The position numbers and the translations under genes were made by a program. Below are positions 22,537-34,700 of a stretch of 64,000 nucleotides of DNA, piece after piece. Below the pieces are notes generated by a model, which saw nothing but the letters and a program-made list of their open reading frames with translations, had not been told where the DNA came from and did not search any database. Every line of letters begins with the position of its first letter. Position 1 is the first letter of the stretch. Source of the stretch: Hypomyces perniciosus (lineage: Eukaryota > Ascomycota > Sordariomycetes > Hypocreales > Hypocreaceae); NCBI GenBank assembly GCA_008477525.1, contig SPDT01000004.1, positions 4,402,001-4,466,000 of the forward strand, read 5' to 3'.

Positions 22537-23340
22537 TCACACTGCTTTGAGACCCTTGTTGACGAGCCACCCAGCTAAGACTGCATGGAACCATTTCCCA
22601 AACGGCGTCTCCAACAGTGTTGGCTTGTCGTCCCTCCGCCTCCACATCCAAGTCTCGTTCACAAACGCTACACGCTTGGTTTCCCCGTCATCCTCTTCCG
22701 ATGACCCAATCACCTCGACCGCAGCGACAAGCAAGCCCCTTGCAGGAGGCCCTGTATACGAATCCGGGACCTCGATGATAAGCTCAGATCTCTCGGATTC
22801 CACTGCGTCTCCGCTGCCATAGTGGGAGACCCTGTACACGCCATTGACGAGCTCGCCCGTCTTGAAGGATAATTCTGAGATCCAGTCGGTGTCAAAGCTG
22901 CGCCGGGTGCTGGCATCGCCGATGAGAGATCGAATGAGCAGAGCCTGGGGAGTCCAGCTGAAGGCGAAATGGGTGGCACGCAGATAGGCCGTGAGCAATC
23001 CAGATGGCTGGACTGCGGTGCTTCGGATCTCATTGATTGGATAGCTCAGACTAGATTCTAGAATCGGACGCGAGACAACGCGTTCATACACGACGACCCA
23101 TTGTGAGCTGTCTGACTTGACATCTTCTGGGAGGCTCAACGGCTCTTTGACGGCTGGATCGTAGGATGAAGACGAAGTTGATGACTTTGGAACACGGCGC
23201 CCAGCTGATGTGGTAGTGTTTTTGGACACTGATTGTTTGAGGTATAAAAGATAGGCACATGGCAGAGCGACAGGTAGAATCACCACAGCCACAGCCACAG
23301 CTACAGCGTGTGCAGCTGGTGTACGAAGGCCCAAACCCAT
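22537..23340 (-). CDS. Conserved fungal single-pass membrane protein, unknown function
   Basis: Intronless, 267 aa from ATG at 23340 (MGLGLRTPAAH); the frame is open further 5' but without an ATG. Residues about 9-33 form one hydrophobic helix (AVAVAVAVVILPVALPCAY). The following domain of about 200 residues has the blocks WVVVYERVVSRPI, LRATHFAFSWTPQ, FDTDWISELSF, GELVNGVYRVSHYG, SYTGPPARGLLV and VNETWMWRR...TLLETPFGKWFH...LVNKG. To my knowledge this block pattern recurs in uncharacterised proteins of many Pezizomycotina, and no function is known to me. It probably faces the lumen or cytosol from an endomembrane. It is in the same orientation as the upstream MFS gene with 630 bp between them. 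Confidence 0.8.
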   Translation of the reverse strand: MGLGLRTPAAHAVAVAVAVVILPVALPCAYLLYLKQSVSKNTTTSAGRRVPKSSTSSSSYDPAVKEPLSLPEDVKSDSSQWVVVYERVVSRPILESSLSYPINEIRSTAVQPSGLLTAYLRATHFAFSWTPQALLIRSLIGDASTRRSFDTDWISELSFKTGELVNGVYRVSHYGSGDAVESERSELIIEVPDSYTGPPARGLLVAAVEVIGSSEEDDGETKRVAFVNETWMWRRRDDKPTLLETPFGKWFHAVLAGWLVNKGLKAV

Positions 23341-23971
23341 GATTCTGGTGAGAATGGTGTGATGGAGATGCAATATGACGATGGGGATGTTCTGGTTACT
23401 ATTGTTTGTCTCAAATGGTTCGCGGCTCGGGCTCGGCTTGGTCACGTATTTCGCATCGGGAGATATCGCTAAATATCAACATTTATCTCGCAGAGGTAGC
23501 CGGAATAGGAGTTTGTGCTTCTCCGCCAAAATTGGTTATAGCGCGGATTGAACTCAACCGAAGCTCTCACATGCAGATAGTCCATTCCGCGAAAGCCTCC
23601 GCGTATCACGACATTTGAGTCTTACATTGTCATTTCGCTTTTCTCAAACCAGAAGGCTAGAGGGGATGTTTTGTTCCACCGCCATAGTCAAGACCTGTCT
23701 GCCATGATCAACGGCATCGCTACGGGGAATCTGGGTAGAAATTACTGGGTCGATTAGTATGCGTGTCGTAGTGGTCAAGCTTACCATCTCTGTCGACGTT
23801 AGACGAAAAATACCATGGCTGGTGATCTCCCTGCCTCAATATTGCATCGATTCGTGAAGCGAAACAGATACTTACATGCAGGACACTGGTATTGGGGCAT
23901 TTCTATCGTGTACCTAGATCTATTGTGATTTTTCATATAGTTCATATGCCGGCCGTAAGTATTTAAAAGTG
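23341..23971. other. Intergenic, promoter of membrane protein and 3' flank of MFS gene
   Basis: No gene or structured element recognised. Short ORFs on the + strand (23406-23618) have no family resemblance. Confidence 0.5.
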
Positions 23972-25959
23972 TCATATCTCTTGCTCCTGTTGCCCGACGA
24001 GAGCGTCGTGTTCATCTTCATTTTCGTCAATCAGAGTACTGCCCGCAGGTGGAAAGGTTGAGAATAGCAGCACAGCCATGCCAACCACAGCAATTGCCTA
24101 AAATCAATAACAAGTCAGTACGAGAAGCGCTGTATACCATAGATATTGACAATGTTGACGTACCGCGTTACAGAAAAAGGTAGCGTAGCCTTTGCCCTTG
24201 CCAGCCAAGGTGGAAAACACAAACCCGAACAATCCCTGCGTCGCCAACCTGGCGATATTCTCTACCAGAGTGACGGCATTGAGCGCGTCAGCGCGGTGCG
24301 ATTCAGGACACATGTCTGTGATGACGCCCTTTGCTGCTGGGGCAGAACCGGAGCCGAAGGGAAGGAGAAATGCAGCTGCTCAGCGTTAGCTAACCATGAA
24401 TTCGAAGGGAAGCCATGGAATTACCTAGGTAAATGTGCCATTTCTTGGTTGCGAATGCGGTTACAGTTGTGAGAGCTCCATCAATAACCAGACTCCACCT
24501 CAGGAAAACGAGGTCAAAGTGTCCAACTTCGCGATCATGGCCATGGGCAGGAGGCTTCGTCGGCTCCACATCAGCTTGCTCCCCAGCTGATGCATCGAAC
24601 TCTCCAGGAGTATTCGGTAGTATGGCGGGAGATGGTGGCTCAGAGATGTCTTGGGGTGAGGGCGTGTGAGTGCGCTTGACGAGGCTACGTCCGAGAGTGA
24701 TAATACGCGGGAAGATGAGGATGAGGAAGATGCTTCGCATGAAGGCGAACTCGGACATGAGCCAACCGTTGTCAGCTTGATTGAAATCGAAGACCGCGGT
24801 CCCATACATTTGGATCAGAAGGGGAGCATAATCCGTAGCCAGCTGCATTCATCAGCGCCATGTATGAAAGTGGTCAAGTTCAGTTGAGCTTACCACTCCG
24901 AGAAAGATGCCAGCACAAAGTATGACGACACCATAGTGCTTCTTGATAGTACCATTGGACATGAGCAAGCGCTGTGGTGCAAGAATCTTTAATGGTGCGA
25001 AGAAGCCTGATACACCTCGCTGACCGGGTTTCTTCTTGTCGCTCATGGATTCGGGAGAGATGTAAGGAATGGCGAAGTGCACATATGTACCAGCAATGAG
25101 GAACGTGACGAAGGCGACATCAAACGGGGCGCGGATGTCAATTGCATCGCCAATCATACCACCAGCCAAGTATCCGATGCCTTGGCCCAGCATGATGCTG
25201 CCTTGGAGCTTGCCAAAGACTGTCGTGCGCCTTGATGGTTCGACAAGTTCTCCAGCGATGATGTTGGACACAAGGCTGAAGACGGTTAACGCTGCCCCTA
25301 ATGCGAACTGGGAGATACATACATGTAGCCGGCGGGTCCGCCTATGATAGTTATGAGTTGAGTGCATTGAATGATCAACATGCCGGTTTGTTTGCCAGCG
25401 TCGACGCCGAGGATCTGAGTAAGTACACGAATGGCGGGCACAAAGGTCTGGACCATGAGAGCAGCTCGGGGACCGAATTTCTTCACGGTCCATCCGGCGA
25501 CGAAAAGATTAAGCGTACCTATGGCCTCAATCATTAATCCTCTCATCTCTCACCTGTAAATCACGATCAGATGGTTGAATGTGCGAGACATACCGCAGAG
25601 TGTAGTGCTCATGCCCAGAATACTGACCTGCGTGGCCATCCCCGCTGTGATTTCATCAAGACTGCATTTCTGTCCCGGCCCTTCATAAGGCGGATGCGTG
25701 TCGTAGTAATCGTCGCATACCATGAGATGAAACACATATAAAAGTCAATTGAACAGTTAGCTACACATGGAATGCCTCACATAAGCTGAATCTAGCCGAC
25801 ATACGGGACCTGGGTGTAGCTAAACGCCAGACAGATTATGAAGCCTGCGAACAGAATTCGATTCTCGACATCAAACACACTGCCCAGAGACGCCTTCAGG
25901 CCCTTGGTGGTGGAGCCTTTGCGGCCTGGAATTAGTGGTGTTGTCTCATCAGTCGCCAT
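23972..25959 (-). CDS. Major facilitator superfamily transporter; first intron has a damaged 3' splice site
   Basis: Seven exons, 25959-25805, 25745-25594, 25518-25323, 25275-24894, 24842-24425, 24375-24164 and 24097-23972, total 1,641 bp (546 aa). The N-terminus reads MATDETTPLIPGRKG, then a helix (ILFAGFIICLAFSYTQVP), and the MFS signature GWTVKKFGPRAALM lies in the TM2-TM3 loop. GGPAGYILVSNIIAGELV, EPSRRTTVFGKLQG and GKGKGYATFF follow. A hydrophilic central loop carries PSPQDISEPPSPAILP. This layout fits the fungal group resembling proton-coupled folate and tetracycline-type transporters; the substrate is unknown. Five introns have normal ends (for example 25322-25276, GTATGT..GTTAAC..CAG). 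Intron 1 (25804-25746) has a good donor and branch point but ends TTG, not AG, and no usable AG restores the frame. The gene may be crippled or there is a sequence error. Confidence 0.85.
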
Positions 25960-27498
25960 TGAGATGGAGCGGCGCGTAAACACTCTTCTTCCTGACTGCT
26001 AGTGGGACGTGAAGTGGCGAAAAAGACGTGTTGCGAAAGTCGATGTGAGGATTCGGAGACCAGCGATGACGACGCATTGCACCTAGCCGAACTCGGACCG
26101 CGGCATGAGTTCATTTTGTGGGCCATTATCTACTTCGTACAGAGACAGGGGCATCTTGGCAATCGATCTGCAATATATTTTACGCTGCTTATTTTCAGCG
26201 GATGAACTTGAATGAGCGTTAACGTGGAAACAGAATTGGCCATCTTCGCCACTCAGAATAAGATAAGGCATTAGCCATGTTGATGTGATGATGTTGGCTA
26301 TTGTGTTGAAGCATCTCACGGGCTGTGGCGCCAAACCGGTCCGTGTCTGTCTCCACAGCTTCGTGATAATAGGCGAGATCCTCTCGAGGATAAAATCTTC
26401 CGAAGCCCCAGGCTCCGCCAGAATGCGTCAACATACGTAAGTCGTCGGTAGCAATAAATGAGGTAGATGAAATGGGTCTCACGCATGAAAGTTGAGTCTA
26501 TTCTATCAATTTTATGCATCGCTTCTCAAGCCATGACCGAGCAAACACCGTAATCAACGACTCGTCAAAGGATTATAAGGTACCTAGTAGCAACTAACTC
26601 GAAGGCTCGCCAATAAGTACACCTTTTTTCCGTCTAGAGCTCAGCCAGTGCCTAAAATTTCACCCCCATAGCTCACATGGCGGAATTGAGAGCTGACGGC
26701 GGCCGAGTTAGCAGCTTGCCGTCAGTAGAATTTTAGTGGCTGAATCATTGAAATCCTAAACGTAAACGAGACAGTTGCTGGTCGTGTCGATTATCTGAAG
26801 CTGCTTGCAAGTATTGGTATAATGTGACATTATGAGGAAGAGGGCGAGTCTCCTCCGTACTCTCTACGGACGGAACCGAGCAGCCTTATTATTATGAATG
26901 GAGCACCTGTACTTCGTAAGATCTTACATGTGGCAGCTTCAGGTACCAGCCACCCCAGTGATAGCTTCACTAAGCCTGCATCTACCAATACTGGTAAGAA
27001 TCCGTCGATGTGGCCAATGGCAGTGTGGCCTAAAGCTAGCAATTGATGACATGAAGATGGGAGATGCCAGCGGTTTAACACCTAGGTACAATTAGCTTTT
27101 GCAATCAACTTTCATTCCCCGCACAAAACACATGAAGAGTCCTCAATTAGGTGCAATCTGATACCTTGACCTATATTCCACCACCAATCACCCGGATATT
27201 TTAGTTTATTTCTGACAGAAATCCATGTAAAATATACTAGGCGTTATCTGGATTAGAGGGAAACCTCACTGCCTTTCACACAGTTGCTAAGACACATAAA
27301 TAGTTCTGCAGCACACGTGACTGACCGGATCACAGTCTTCCGCCCCTGTCAGTCTAGGAGAGAAACTCTCCATAATATTGGACGCTTCGCTTTCGAAAGA
27401 ACCCCTGCCTTGCTGCCCAGTGTATGCAGGTCTCATATTTTTTTTAATCCATTCACTCACGCAAGGAATACGGTGTGGAAGACTGTCTCCGATAAACA
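25960..27498. other. Divergent intergenic region between MFS and Zn2Cys6 regulator
   Basis: 1.5 kb separating two divergently transcribed genes, likely containing both promoters. One minus-strand frame at 26482-26219 (HSGGAWGFGRFYPREDLAYYHE...) looks protein-like but has no ATG in a good position, no detectable splice partners and no family I recognise, so it is left as a possible relic. I see no clear CGG-N-CCG inverted triplets that I could call a Zn2Cys6 site with confidence. Confidence 0.4.
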
Positions 27499-29924
27499 AT
27501 GCCGTCACGATATATAAACGCCGTATGTATTGATGACCCACTGTTCACTCTCCTCCTGTGGATGATGCAGGTGGATACTAATGTGCGCTATAACGACAAC
27601 AACAGTGTGACGAATGTCGACGTCGGAAATCAAGGGTAATACAACATGATCCTATTCCGTGCAGAGTGTTCTTGTGGCTGATATCTTGAGGCAGTGCTCC
27701 AAAACTCGACCTTCCTGTAGCTCATGTACGGAATACAAGCTTGAGTGCTTATACAGTGGTAACCCTGCTCGTTCGCCTCTGACGAGGAAGTCAGTTAAAT
27801 ATCCACCCCCTCAGTCATCCTGGAAAGCTTTGTAACCATCGACTAGGCATCTTACCTCAGTTGAACGAAAACTCCAGAGGCTTGAAAGCATCCTTCAAAG
27901 TATCAGGCCAGATCTCGACTACAACCTCGATGACCTTGAAAGGCTGAAAACTAATGGCGTGCGGCCAACGGAGTCGCAAGCACCAGAAACCTCCGTTTCA
28001 AGTTCTGACTCTGACACCACTGACCTTGTCGGAGCAAAAACGACCGAGGTTCAAGTCTCTCGACATCCAGTCTCCAAGGACCGCCGTGCACCCTCTAGTG
28101 CCCCGCTCGCTCTACTACCTGAGGCAGTCCCAGAGGAAGCCAGTGGTTTTGACTGGCGGGAAAAGGACACACCATCAGCCGATAGTCCGTCCGATGGTAT
28201 GGTTGCCCTTTTAGATGTCACTGGAACAGGATACATGGGTAAGCAAATCCCTGACCTTTATTCACTCGGATTTGACACTTACCCCATCTGAATAGGCTCT
28301 AGTTCCAGTGTTGTCCTCCTTCGATCACTCAGGTTACTGGGTTGGGATATTCGTCTTCCCGAGGGCGAAGAACTGGATTTAGAAGACCGGCAGGACTCGA
28401 GTCCGGTCCTTCTCCCCTTGTCACAACAATTTGCTTCTCGGCACGTAATGAGCAGCTTGATCGATTCTTACTTCAATGTCTACCATATCTCATATCCCTT
28501 TGTTCACGAGACCACCTTTCGGGCCCAGTTCCACGAGGTTATCGCAAGACCATCCGGAGCAACCTGGGATGCTCTTCTGAACGCTATCCTCGCGTTGGGA
28601 GCATGGATCTTGAATCCGGGAAACTCAGATTTTGACGATCATTTCTATAGAGAAGCCCTGAAGAGTCTTCAGCAGGTATCCATCCTAGAGTCTGGCAGTC
28701 TTCCACTTGTCCAGTCCCTGCTACTACTGAGCAACTACTCCCAGAAACGAAACAAGCCGAACAGTGGTTGGCAGTTTTTGGGTCTTGCAACGAGAATGGC
28801 AGTCAGTTTAGGCCTGCATAGAGAGTTCCCCAGGTGGAAGGCTACGCTGCTTGAGCAAGAGATGCGACGCCGGGTTTGGTGGGGTCTCTTCATCTTTGAT
28901 AGCGGGGCCTCTATCACATTCGGACGACCGATTCTTCTACCTTCCTCTAGACAAATAGACGCAAGACTTCCCTTGAATGTGCCAGAAGAGGTTGGTTGAA
29001 CCGTATTCAAGTCTTCATGTGTCGAGACTCATTTGATGACAGGAATTGACATCTTTCACGACAAGTTTGCCGACCGATTCCAACACGGCGACAATTTACT
29101 CATGTTTGTTGGCACAAGCCCAGTTCCATTTAATATCCAACCCAATTTACAATCGCATGATGTCAACACCTGCTCTTACGGAAGAGGAGGTCAACAATTT
29201 ATTGAAACCCTTGGATAGCTGGTTCAAAAATCTTCCATACTACATGAGAGACGAATCACGAGATCCTGCCTCCCCCATGTTTTTCATCAACAAGAAACGC
29301 CTTTTCTGGAGATATTGGAATTTCAATATTGTCATACTTCGCCGCTTTTTCATGGACTGGGCTGTTGACAAAACTCCCTCATCCGATGACGGTGATTTAC
29401 GAAACACAAGAGAACAACTAGGTGCCCAATGTCTACAATACGCACATCTTACCATCGAGTCAATCAAAGATACGGTCGATGGAGAGGATGTGGGTGCCTT
29501 AGGGACCTGGTACGGACTGTAAGTGAAGGTAGACCATAATCTTGTGATCGCATTTTAAAACTAACCTGGTTTAGGTACTTCCTCTTCCAAGCAGCTCTTA
29601 TCCACTTGATCCACGTTCAAATGAGACCAGATCATCCGGATGCTCACTCTTCAAGCATAGATGTCAGTATAGTCAAGAACATTCTTGGGCGCCTCGCGTC
29701 CAAAAGTGCCTATGCCAAGCGACTATTGAGGTTGGTCGAGCAGATTGTACCAACACAATATGTAGATAACGGGTATTTTTGATGTCTTTATCAGACAGTC
29801 GGACCAGTCGAATGGGCCCACACCTATGATGGAGGACTATGCGGATCCTTCAGCTTGGGATTCATGGCTATTCACCACTGGGAATGGGTGGAGTGAAGAG
29901 TTTGAATACCGGGAGACTGCGTAA
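27499..29924 (+). CDS. Zn(II)2Cys6 fungal transcription factor
   Basis: Eight exons, 27499-27522, 27606-27635, 27695-27789, 27847-28238, 28296-28990, 29043-29518, 29575-29730 and 29795-29924, close to 1,998 bp (665 aa). The binuclear cluster is split over three exons: Cys9, 12, 19, 26, 29 and 36 in CDECRRRKSRC and SCSSCTEYKLEC, that is CX2CX6CX6CX2CX6C. A short helix (HLTSVERKLQRLESIL) follows as linker and dimerisation element. The middle-homology (Fungal_trans) domain starts near residue 225 (SYFNVYHISYPFVHETTF) and includes LGLHREFPRWKATLLEQEMRR-type helices. The C-terminus (DPSAWDSWLF) is typical of the class. It acts in the nucleus. It lies 0.95 kb upstream of the SDR gene on the same strand and divergent from the MFS gene, so it is a candidate local regulator. 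The first two exons are tiny and would be missed by simple gene finders. Confidence 0.88.
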
Positions 29925-30871
29925 CGGGTTGTAACTATATTCCGGAGCACTCTGAAAATTCTTGATATCATGTTGGCGCGCATGAACAGAGCTCTTTCTT
30001 ATAGATGCCGTGGAACTCCAACGTTGAGAATAGCTGCGGAATAAACGTCGCAGCAATAGTACTGGATAACCAGACAATCGAGATCGATTCGAGATATGAT
30101 AATGCTGCCATCTTGCCCTGGCCGGGCGTACGGATAACATCGCGCCGAGAACGAAGTACTAATACTCCGTAAGATCAGCCTAAATCTGAGCCCGGAGATC
30201 ACTTTGAACTAGAGAAAAATAGGCGATTGCTTCGTACGGGAGTACAAAGTAGTAATTACAGAGTATCCATATTAAACTTGATATTGATAGATAGTGCTCC
30301 TCTGGTCGCGGAGAGCCTTTCCGTCTGCACTTTTGGTACCGCTGTCACCTCGGCACCCTGCAGGCATCGCACCATTTTCTCCTACTGCACTCCGTAATGT
30401 TGCTTGAATCGCTTCATCACGTATATGCCTGTGTTTCCAATGGTTTCATATGTAAGTAGATGAAAGAAATTCCTCCTTGGGTAACCATATTGGCATTTGG
30501 CTTGCCATTGATTCACTGGCTGCTTCCATACTACTCGTAGCTCCAAGGCCAGCGGACTGGGGTCTCCGTTCGCTAGCACGATTAATAAGACGGCCCGGAC
30601 GACAGTCCCCCGAACCTCTAAAGCAGCCACTCCGCAAAAGCCGGCCCCCAAAAGGGTGAGCCTACGGGAACGTGGTCTTGTGATCGACCAAAAGTTGGCG
30701 ACTATAGGACGGAGGAGTAAGAGCCAGGGGAGATAAAACTCCAGACAAGTTTCACAGAAAACATCTGTGTTTAATTCAAGCTAAATTATATCGCCAGTCT
30801 GTCCTTATCATCCATTACCTTATCCAAGCATAGAGAAGAGACTCTGAAATCATCCCCTCGGGGCCTTCACC
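29925..30871. other. Intergenic, promoter of the SDR gene
   Basis: No gene supported. Short ORFs on both strands (30382-30659) overlap and lack families. The last 100 bp before the SDR start are CT/CA-rich (TTCACC directly before ATG), usual for a fungal 5' UTR. Confidence 0.5.
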
Positions 30872-31756
30872 ATGGCCCCCACTAACGAGCGCACCGAACT
30901 CACTAAACGAGCCATTCCTTACATGACCCTCCTCCAAGACGGCCAAACATTCGCCGATAAAAATGCAGCACCGCGAGGCTCTGCAGCCGGGCGTTTCAGT
31001 CTATCTGGCAATGCCATCATTACGGGCGGTACGGGAGCCATCGGCATGGCAACTGCCCGCGCCATGCTCCAGCATGGCCTGCAGGGTGTCATGATATTTG
31101 ATATGGGTGTCGCCGCTTCACAGGATAAGCTGCGTACCCTCAGGGAAGAATTCCCTCACGCACAGATTGAGGCGCGCGAGGTGGATGTCACAAACGAGGA
31201 ACAGGTGGCTAAGGGCACTGTGGATGCTGTATCGGTGCTGGGATCAGTAGATGCCCTGGTCTGTTTTGCTGGCATTGTAGGCTGCGTCCACGCTCTTGAG
31301 ATGCCTGTCAGCCAGTGGAGAAAGATCCTTGATGTGAACACGACTGGATCATTCATCTGTGCTCAAGCAGCTGCGCGTCAGATGGTTGCTCAGGGCACCG
31401 GCGGCCGAATTGTTTTCACCGCGTCCATTTCTGCTCATGCCGTCAACTACCCACAACCCCAAGTCGCTTACAACGTCAGTAAAGCTGGAGTCGTCATGAT
31501 GAAGAATTCCCTCGCTGCTGAGTGGGCTCGATACGGCATCACTGTCAACAGTGTTAGCCCCGGCTATGTTGACACCATCTTGAATGCAGGAGAGGGGCTG
31601 GCGGAAGCACGACAGATGTGGGCTGACAGGAACCCAATGGGTCGCATGGCTCTCCCCGAGGAGATTGCTGGAGTCATTGTGATGATTGTGAGCAGGGCTG
31701 GTTCGTATCTTAATGGGGCGGATATTGTTGTTGATGGTGGTGGCACCGTCTTCTGA
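30872..31756 (+). CDS. Short-chain dehydrogenase/reductase (classical SDR, polyol or sugar-type)
   Basis: Intronless, 294 aa, with ATG in a good context (CACCATGG). Rossmann elements are TGGTGAIG at residues 51-58 for the dinucleotide, VDVT at about 105-107, FAGI at 132-135 in place of the usual NNAG, Asn155, the catalytic Ser in FTASIS (185/187), Tyr200 and Lys204 (YNVSK), SPGYVDT after the active site, and the C-terminal DGGGTVF. The N-terminal extension of about 40 residues and the overall pattern are those of fungal D-arabinitol/sorbitol/mannitol-type dehydrogenases, so an NAD(P)-dependent oxidation of a sugar alcohol or secondary alcohol is likely; the exact substrate cannot be told. The first base of NNAG is lost, which occurs in several fungal SDRs. 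It follows the Zn2Cys6 gene. Its 3' end abuts the 19.6-kb transposon nest three bases after the stop codon. Confidence 0.88.
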   Translation: MAPTNERTELTKRAIPYMTLLQDGQTFADKNAAPRGSAAGRFSLSGNAIITGGTGAIGMATARAMLQHGLQGVMIFDMGVAASQDKLRTLREEFPHAQIEAREVDVTNEEQVAKGTVDAVSVLGSVDALVCFAGIVGCVHALEMPVSQWRKILDVNTTGSFICAQAAARQMVAQGTGGRIVFTASISAHAVNYPQPQVAYNVSKAGVVMMKNSLAAEWARYGITVNSVSPGYVDTILNAGEGLAEARQMWADRNPMGRMALPEEIAGVIVMIVSRAGSYLNGADIVVDGGGTVF

Positions 31757-31758
31757 TA

Positions 31759-31775
31759 GCCCTCTTGTCTGTTTG
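31759..31775. repeat. 17-bp direct repeat, left copy (LINE target-site duplication)
   Basis: GCCCTCTTGTCTGTTTG occurs here and again at 51415-51431, directly bounding the AT-rich block. The bases on either side differ, so the match is exactly 17 bp. Length and position fit the target-site duplication of a non-LTR element. Confidence 0.75.
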
Positions 31776-31794
31776 TTTGTTTGTTTGTTTGTTT
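31771..31794. repeat. (TTTG)n simple repeat, LINE tail read in reverse
   Basis: Six GTTT units directly next to the left 17-bp repeat. As reverse complement this is (CAAA)n or (AAAC)n, the sort of short-unit 3' tail left by target-primed reverse transcription. Confidence 0.8.
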
Positions 31795-34700
31795 TATTAT
31801 TTACGTCCACTAAGTAAGCTAGTTATATAAATCCTTTATAGGCAACAGGACATTAAGAGCTGGCGGCTTATACTGCTATTCACTAAGTTTTAATTTATAA
31901 AAGAAAAAGGGTTAATTTAAGTAATATTAATCTATTTCCACTTAAAAAGGACTATAAAAGTCTACTTCCTTTACTAGTTTCTAAAAAGCTTTATTTCCTA
32001 TAAGTTTAAGTAAATAAAAAAAGGGTCTTTTTTAAGGGGATATTTAAAAGGAAAAGCTTAACTATTTTATATTTTACAAAATAGCTTTATTTTTTTAATT
32101 CACTGTATTTATAAATAGATTCTTTATTATATTTAAAGTATTTATAGTATTCTTAAAAGTCTTTATATTTTAATTTTTCTACTAAAAGTCTATAAAGGAT
32201 AAAGTGTAAAAGTTTAAATTTTAAAGGGGAAATTGAAGCTTTAAATCTTTAGTATTGATAGCCTTTTAAGGTTTTATTAAATTAAATTTACTCTTTTACC
32301 TTTATAACTTTTTCTTTAATTTATTTTTTAATATATATAATTATAGCTTCATTTTATAATATAGCGGGGAAAGCTATATTTTATTTAGCTAAATAGTTAA
32401 CTTATTTATTGCCTATAATATCCTTATATTTTAAAACTTATAAAATAAAGGTTTTATAAAGTAAAATACTTTATATTAATTTCTAAAAGTATGTATATAC
32501 TTTTTATATAAACAATGGGGTTTATTAAATCGTTTATTAATAATTAATAAACTATTTTAAAAAATGTAAATTATTTAAATTATATAAAAAAATTTATATA
32601 TTTAACTATTAGCTTTATAGCCTTTAAAGTATTTTATACTTTTATATTATAAATCTTTATATTATTAAAGTATTTAATATTTATAATTACTTTTACTTTA
32701 TAGTAAATAACTGCTTTTTAACCTATATCTCCTTTAATTTAAAACCTATTAAAGTAGGCTAAAATTAAATAAAAGGGGAAGGACTTAACTATATCTAAAT
32801 ATTTCTTTACTATAATTAATTTACCTATACCTTTTAAGTTAAGATTAAGGAAAATATATAAAACCTTTTTAGCGAAAAGCATAAATTTAATAGTTTTATT
32901 AATTAAGGCAGCAGTGCGCTATAATTTAATTTATAGTAGCTAAAAAGGGAGTTTTTTATTAATATATTAACTAATTAAATAGTTTTAATCTAGTCCTGTA
33001 AATTTTACTATATACTTAAATTAAGCTTAAATTAAAGTAATATTAATTAAAAGGACCTTTAACTTTTTATATAAAACAGGAATATTTATAGTCTTTTAAA
33101 TTAAAAGGATTACCTTTACTATAGCTTTAAAGTCTTTATTTATTTTATTTATTAAACTAAATACTTTTATATTTATTTATTTAATAAAGTTAATTTATAA
33201 TTATTATTAATACTTTCATTATTATACTTTTATTTTATATAAATTAATAAAGAAAATATAAGTTTTTATAGCTTATACTATCGCTTTAAACAATAAACTT
33301 TTTTAAGTTTTATTAAATAACTTAAAAAAGTTAAAGACTTTATATACTTTACCTGTAAATATCTTTATATATTTCTTAAAAAAAAGCTTTAAATTAAAGT
33401 AAACTCTTAATTATTAGATATTTTCTTTAAATTAACCTAGTTTTTCTTTTATTATAATACTTTTTTATATATTAAGCCTTTTATGTAATAAAAGTGCAGT
33501 AATTTAACTTTAATATAATTAAAAGATATTATATTCTTTACTTTTTATTTTAATATTTTATTAAATGTTTATTATATAAAGGTAGCTATTTTTTAAGTAA
33601 ACCTGCTTATAATAAATATAATAATATTATTAATATATTTAAAGTAAGATTATTAGTCTTTAAATTAAAGGATTAAGCTAAAGTATAGTATTAATATAAT
33701 AAAAGAGATAAAGGACCTTTATAAAGTATTATATTTAAAGGTAAAGTTTAGTAAATTAATTTTATTTCTTTTATAAATAAAAGTAATTTTATTATTTATA
33801 AAAGACTTTATTTATTTTATAAATTAAATAAATTAACTTTATTATTTAGATTATAAAATTAATTTATTTTTTATAATAATATTAAAAGCTTTAAAAATAT
33901 TAAAAGTAAATAAAGTTATAACCTCCTTTTTACTTAAAGTAACTTTAATATTATAAATTAAATAAGCAATTAAATCTATAGCTGCTTTTTTAAAAAAGGC
34001 TTTAAAATACTACTTTAAAAGGATTTTATATTTAAATATTAAAAGGGATACCCTTTTAGTAAATAGCCTTTAAAGCCTTTTCTTATATAAAATAATAGTA
34101 AAATAAACTTAAAAGCTTTATAGGTTATGTAGGTAAGTTTATTAAATTTAAATATAATAGTAGTATTAATATTTTTAAAAGGGAGGGGGTAATATTTTAA
34201 TTTATAATAGCCTTTAAAAAGGTTTATAATAAACTTTTTAATAATAAGCTATATATAATATAACAAAGTAATTAATATATTATCTATATTAATTATAATA
34301 TTCTCTGCTTTAATTATAGCCTTTTTTACTTTTTCTTTAATAACTATTTTATTTTATAGTATTTAAAGGTTTTTTAATATTTAAAGTTTTTAAAGGTTTT
34401 TAATATTTTTTTAACTCTTTTTTATTATAGTAAATATTCTTTAAAAAAGGCTATTTACTTTTTAAAGTTTAAAATACTTTTATTACTATTTATTAAAAAG
34501 GGGGGTTAAAACTAGTCTATAGCTTTATACTATTTAATTACCTATTCAATATATTTACTTAAACTAGCTTTAGCTATAATTTCTATTTTAATAATTATAT
34601 TTTTTATATTTAATTATATTATATAATATCTTCTTTACTTTAATTTATTTATTAATTTTAAAAGGCATTATAATAAAAACTTAATACGCTATTTAATAGT

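Noticed and set aside
26219..26482. 88-aa minus-strand frame in the MFS/TF divergent region
   Set aside because: Protein-like, but without an ATG, splice partners or recognised family, so it is not called as a gene.
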